From the NCBI GenBank assembly GCA_003451645.1, contig DMER01000161.1:11561-25913 (forward strand): a DNA stretch of 14,353 nucleotides, written 5' to 3'. This DNA is from Alphaproteobacteria bacterium (GTDB lineage: Bacteria > Pseudomonadota > Alphaproteobacteria > Micropepsales > Micropepsaceae). Shown here piece after piece: positions 12,380-14,353 of this stretch (the stretch's first letter is position 1; every line of letters begins with the position of its first letter). The notes beneath the pieces were generated by a model. The model made no database searches and was not told where the DNA came from. It saw nothing but the letters and a program-made list of their open reading frames with translations. Position numbers and translations under genes: made by a program.

Positions 12380-14353
12380 TTGAAGCCCTTCCTCGCAGCG
12401 CTTATTTGCCTTGTAACCGCCAGTGTGGTTCAGGCCGGATCGCCACAAACCGAGCCACGGGTCATCATTGGTGTCCATGATCTGGAACCAAACACGCCAT
12501 TGCACACGACCTACTTGGCGAGCATGGCCGAATTCCCGTTAAACCATTTGGGTCTGGAATTGGAGGCGCACAATGCCCGCGCCGCCCTTCCCGACCTAGG
12601 CCATCGCCAGGATGTGCGCGGGATCATGATTTGGTTTGCCGGTGCGGAGAAAGTTAGGCCCGAACCATTTTATGATTGGGTTGAGCGCGCGGCGGCCAAA
12701 GGTTTGCCCATTCTGGTTATGGGCCCTCTGCCCGGAAACGATGCGACGCCAAGCACTAGCCCCAACCGCCTTTTGAACGCCATCGGCCTCCACAACAGGG
12801 GAGGTTATCGCGCCATTGCCTATGATCTGGCCCCGGTCCTAAAGGACAAGGACATTGTCGAATTTGAACGGGGTCTCCCGCAACCGCTTATCCCTCTCGA
12901 GATGATTTCGGCGACGGAGCCCGGTGCCCGGCCCCATCTCGTCTTGCAGCGAAACGCCGACACAAAGGCGCAAACGATGGCGGTGGTTAGCACGTCGAAA
13001 GGCGCTTATGTGGCACCTGGCTACTCTCATTTTGAAGACCGCAGTGGCGCTTGGAAAGCCTGGATCATCAACCCTTTCGCACTATTCCGGGATACATACC
13101 GCACCCAGATGCTTCCAATGGCGGACACCTCAACCGAAATGGGACGGCGCATCTATTACAGCCACATTGATGGCGACGGCTGGAACAGCATTTCCGAAGT
13201 GGATGCTTATGCAAAACAGGGAGTTCCCGCGGCCGAAGTAATTTTGCGGGACGTGGCGATGAGGTTTCCTGACCTGCCCCTAACGGTGGCGCCTATTGCT
13301 GCAGACCTCGATCCTGACTGGGTGGGCAACGCCCGCGCACAAGACATCGCGCGCGCTTTCTTTGCGCTGCCTCATGTGGAGGCTGGCTCACATACATACA
13401 CACATCCCTTTGAGTGGGGATTTTTCGGGCCAGGCTATACAGGCTCCAGCGAACTGCCATTTTTGAAGCGGTACATCAAAGCCAAGGTCGACCCAAAAGC
13501 GCACCTCGATGCCAAAGCGGCAAATCGCAAGCTCATCTTTCCTTATGATGTGCCTCGTGCTTATGGGGCCATACCCTTTGACATCAACTTCGAGGTAAGC
13601 GGATCAATCTCCTATATCAGCCAATTCCTGCCCGCAGGTAAGCGCCTCAGCATCATGCAATGGTCGGGCGATACATTAGTCTTTCCGGAGGCGCTAAACG
13701 CTGCCGCTCGCGCCAATGTGCTGAATATCAACGGCCGGGCGAGCCGCTTTGATGGGGACTTTCCATCCTACACCAATGTCATGCCTGTGGGGGAGCGTAG
13801 CGGCAAGAATGTCCGCATCTATGCAAGCCACGCCAACGAAAATGAATATACCGCCCTCTGGCAAGGCCGGTACTTTGGCTTCCGCTATCTTGTCAAATCG
13901 CTGCAGAACACCGAGACGCCTCGGCGTGTGAAACCAGCAAACGTCTATTATCACATGTATTCCGGTGAGAAGCAGGCCTCCTTGCGCGCGCTTTTGGAAG
14001 TGCTCAACTATGTGCAGGCACAGGAAATCACGCCGGTCACAACATCGCATTATGCGGCCATCGCACGAGGGTTCTTCGCCGTCTCACTTGTAAGGGAAGG
14101 TCATCTGCGCTGGCGCATACGCGACCGCGGTGCTTTGAACACATTGCGTTTTGATGACGCCAACGCCGTGCAAGTGGACTATGAGAAGTCCTCTGGCATT
14201 GTAGGTCACCGACACACCCAAGGGTCGCTCTATGTGACGCTGGACGCCGCGGTCCAAGAACCGCTGATCGCACTTATCAATGCAGTTGCCCTCGTGGTCC
14301 GCCGCCCGGTCCTCTCGCATTCACGCTGGCGGCTGACAGACGCGCAGCACACA
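12380..14353 (+). CDS. PelA-like (CE18-type) secreted polysaccharide deacetylase, partial at right edge
   Basis: The frame is open to the window end, 658 residues, without stop. A signal peptide, MKPFLAALICLVTASVVQA, is followed by a domain with PRVIIGVHDLEP, PLNHLGLELEAHNAR and RGIMIWFAG, resembling the Rossmann-like domain of Pseudomonas PelA. The deacetylase part has the metal-binding DxD in YYSHIDGDGWNS (Asp264, Asp266) and HxxxH in GSHTYTHPFEW (His338, His342), the PelA arrangement. PelA removes acetyl groups from Pel polysaccharide in the periplasm. The glycoside hydrolase domain that precedes these in PelA is absent. The start is unsure: TTG 12380 (or TTG 12374) gives the signal peptide, whereas ATG 12340, with AAGGGA nine bases ahead, is one base out of frame. 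It follows the receiver gene by 100 bases. The enzyme class is well supported; the Pel link is inferred from motifs alone. Confidence 0.78.
   Translation, partial: MKPFLAALICLVTASVVQAGSPQTEPRVIIGVHDLEPNTPLHTTYLASMAEFPLNHLGLELEAHNARAALPDLGHRQDVRGIMIWFAGAEKVRPEPFYDWVERAAAKGLPILVMGPLPGNDATPSTSPNRLLNAIGLHNRGGYRAIAYDLAPVLKDKDIVEFERGLPQPLIPLEMISATEPGARPHLVLQRNADTKAQTMAVVSTSKGAYVAPGYSHFEDRSGAWKAWIINPFALFRDTYRTQMLPMADTSTEMGRRIYYSHIDGDGWNSISEVDAYAKQGVPAAEVILRDVAMRFPDLPLTVAPIAADLDPDWVGNARAQDIARAFFALPHVEAGSHTYTHPFEWGFFGPGYTGSSELPFLKRYIKAKVDPKAHLDAKAANRKLIFPYDVPRAYGAIPFDINFEVSGSISYISQFLPAGKRLSIMQWSGDTLVFPEALNAAARANVLNINGRASRFDGDFPSYTNVMPVGERSGKNVRIYASHANENEYTALWQGRYFGFRYLVKSLQNTETPRRVKPANVYYHMYSGEKQASLRALLEVLNYVQAQEITPVTTSHYAAIARGFFAVSLVREGHLRWRIRDRGALNTLRFDDANAVQVDYEKSSGIVGHRHTQGSLYVTLDAAVQEPLIALINAVALVVRRPVLSHSRWRLTDAQHT

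Overview
The window is chromosomal-looking DNA from a GC-rich alphaproteobacterium. I judge this from codon use, from a histidine kinase whose dimerisation domain has the PleC/DivJ-type signature (MSHELRTPLNAILGFSD, then FGPLPGKYSEYANDIH and SGQHLLDLVNDIL), and from a DivK-like stand-alone receiver. The genus cannot be fixed from the sequence alone. No tRNA, rRNA, insertion sequence, CRISPR array or phage gene is visible. The longest gap between genes is about 146 bases.

Layout. (1) Positions 1-1193, minus strand: a MarR-family repressor gene followed by the 5' part of an acyl-CoA dehydrogenase gene that runs off the left edge. (2) Positions 1233-5523, plus strand, divergent from marR: a two-gene RND efflux operon made of a lipoprotein periplasmic adaptor and an inner-membrane proton-driven pump. 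The 39-base divergent gap holds overlapping candidate promoters for both directions, so MarR probably controls both. No outer-membrane channel gene is present. (3) Positions 5599-8827, plus strand: an unrecognised 178-residue protein, then pepN, a complete M1 aminopeptidase N. (4) Positions 8974-12279, plus strand: a compact phosphorelay of membrane PAS histidine kinase, Hpt protein (start overlapping the kinase stop) and DivK-like single-domain receiver. Its leader carries an 11-bp hairpin with a GANTC site in each arm. (5) Positions 12380-14353, plus strand: a secreted protein with the DxD and HxxxH metal motifs of a PelA-type (CE18) polysaccharide deacetylase, cut by the right edge.

Working together. 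The left half is drug or solvent efflux plus housekeeping proteolysis. The most interesting part is the right end, where a complete kinase-REC-Hpt phosphorelay with no DNA-binding output lies directly upstream of a Pel-like exopolysaccharide-modification gene. The junction is an intrinsic-terminator-like hairpin whose 3' arm and T tract merge with the putative ribosome-binding site and TTG start of the deacetylase. This suggests, but does not prove, a cell-cycle-style phosphorelay linked to matrix production, with an attenuator between the two parts.
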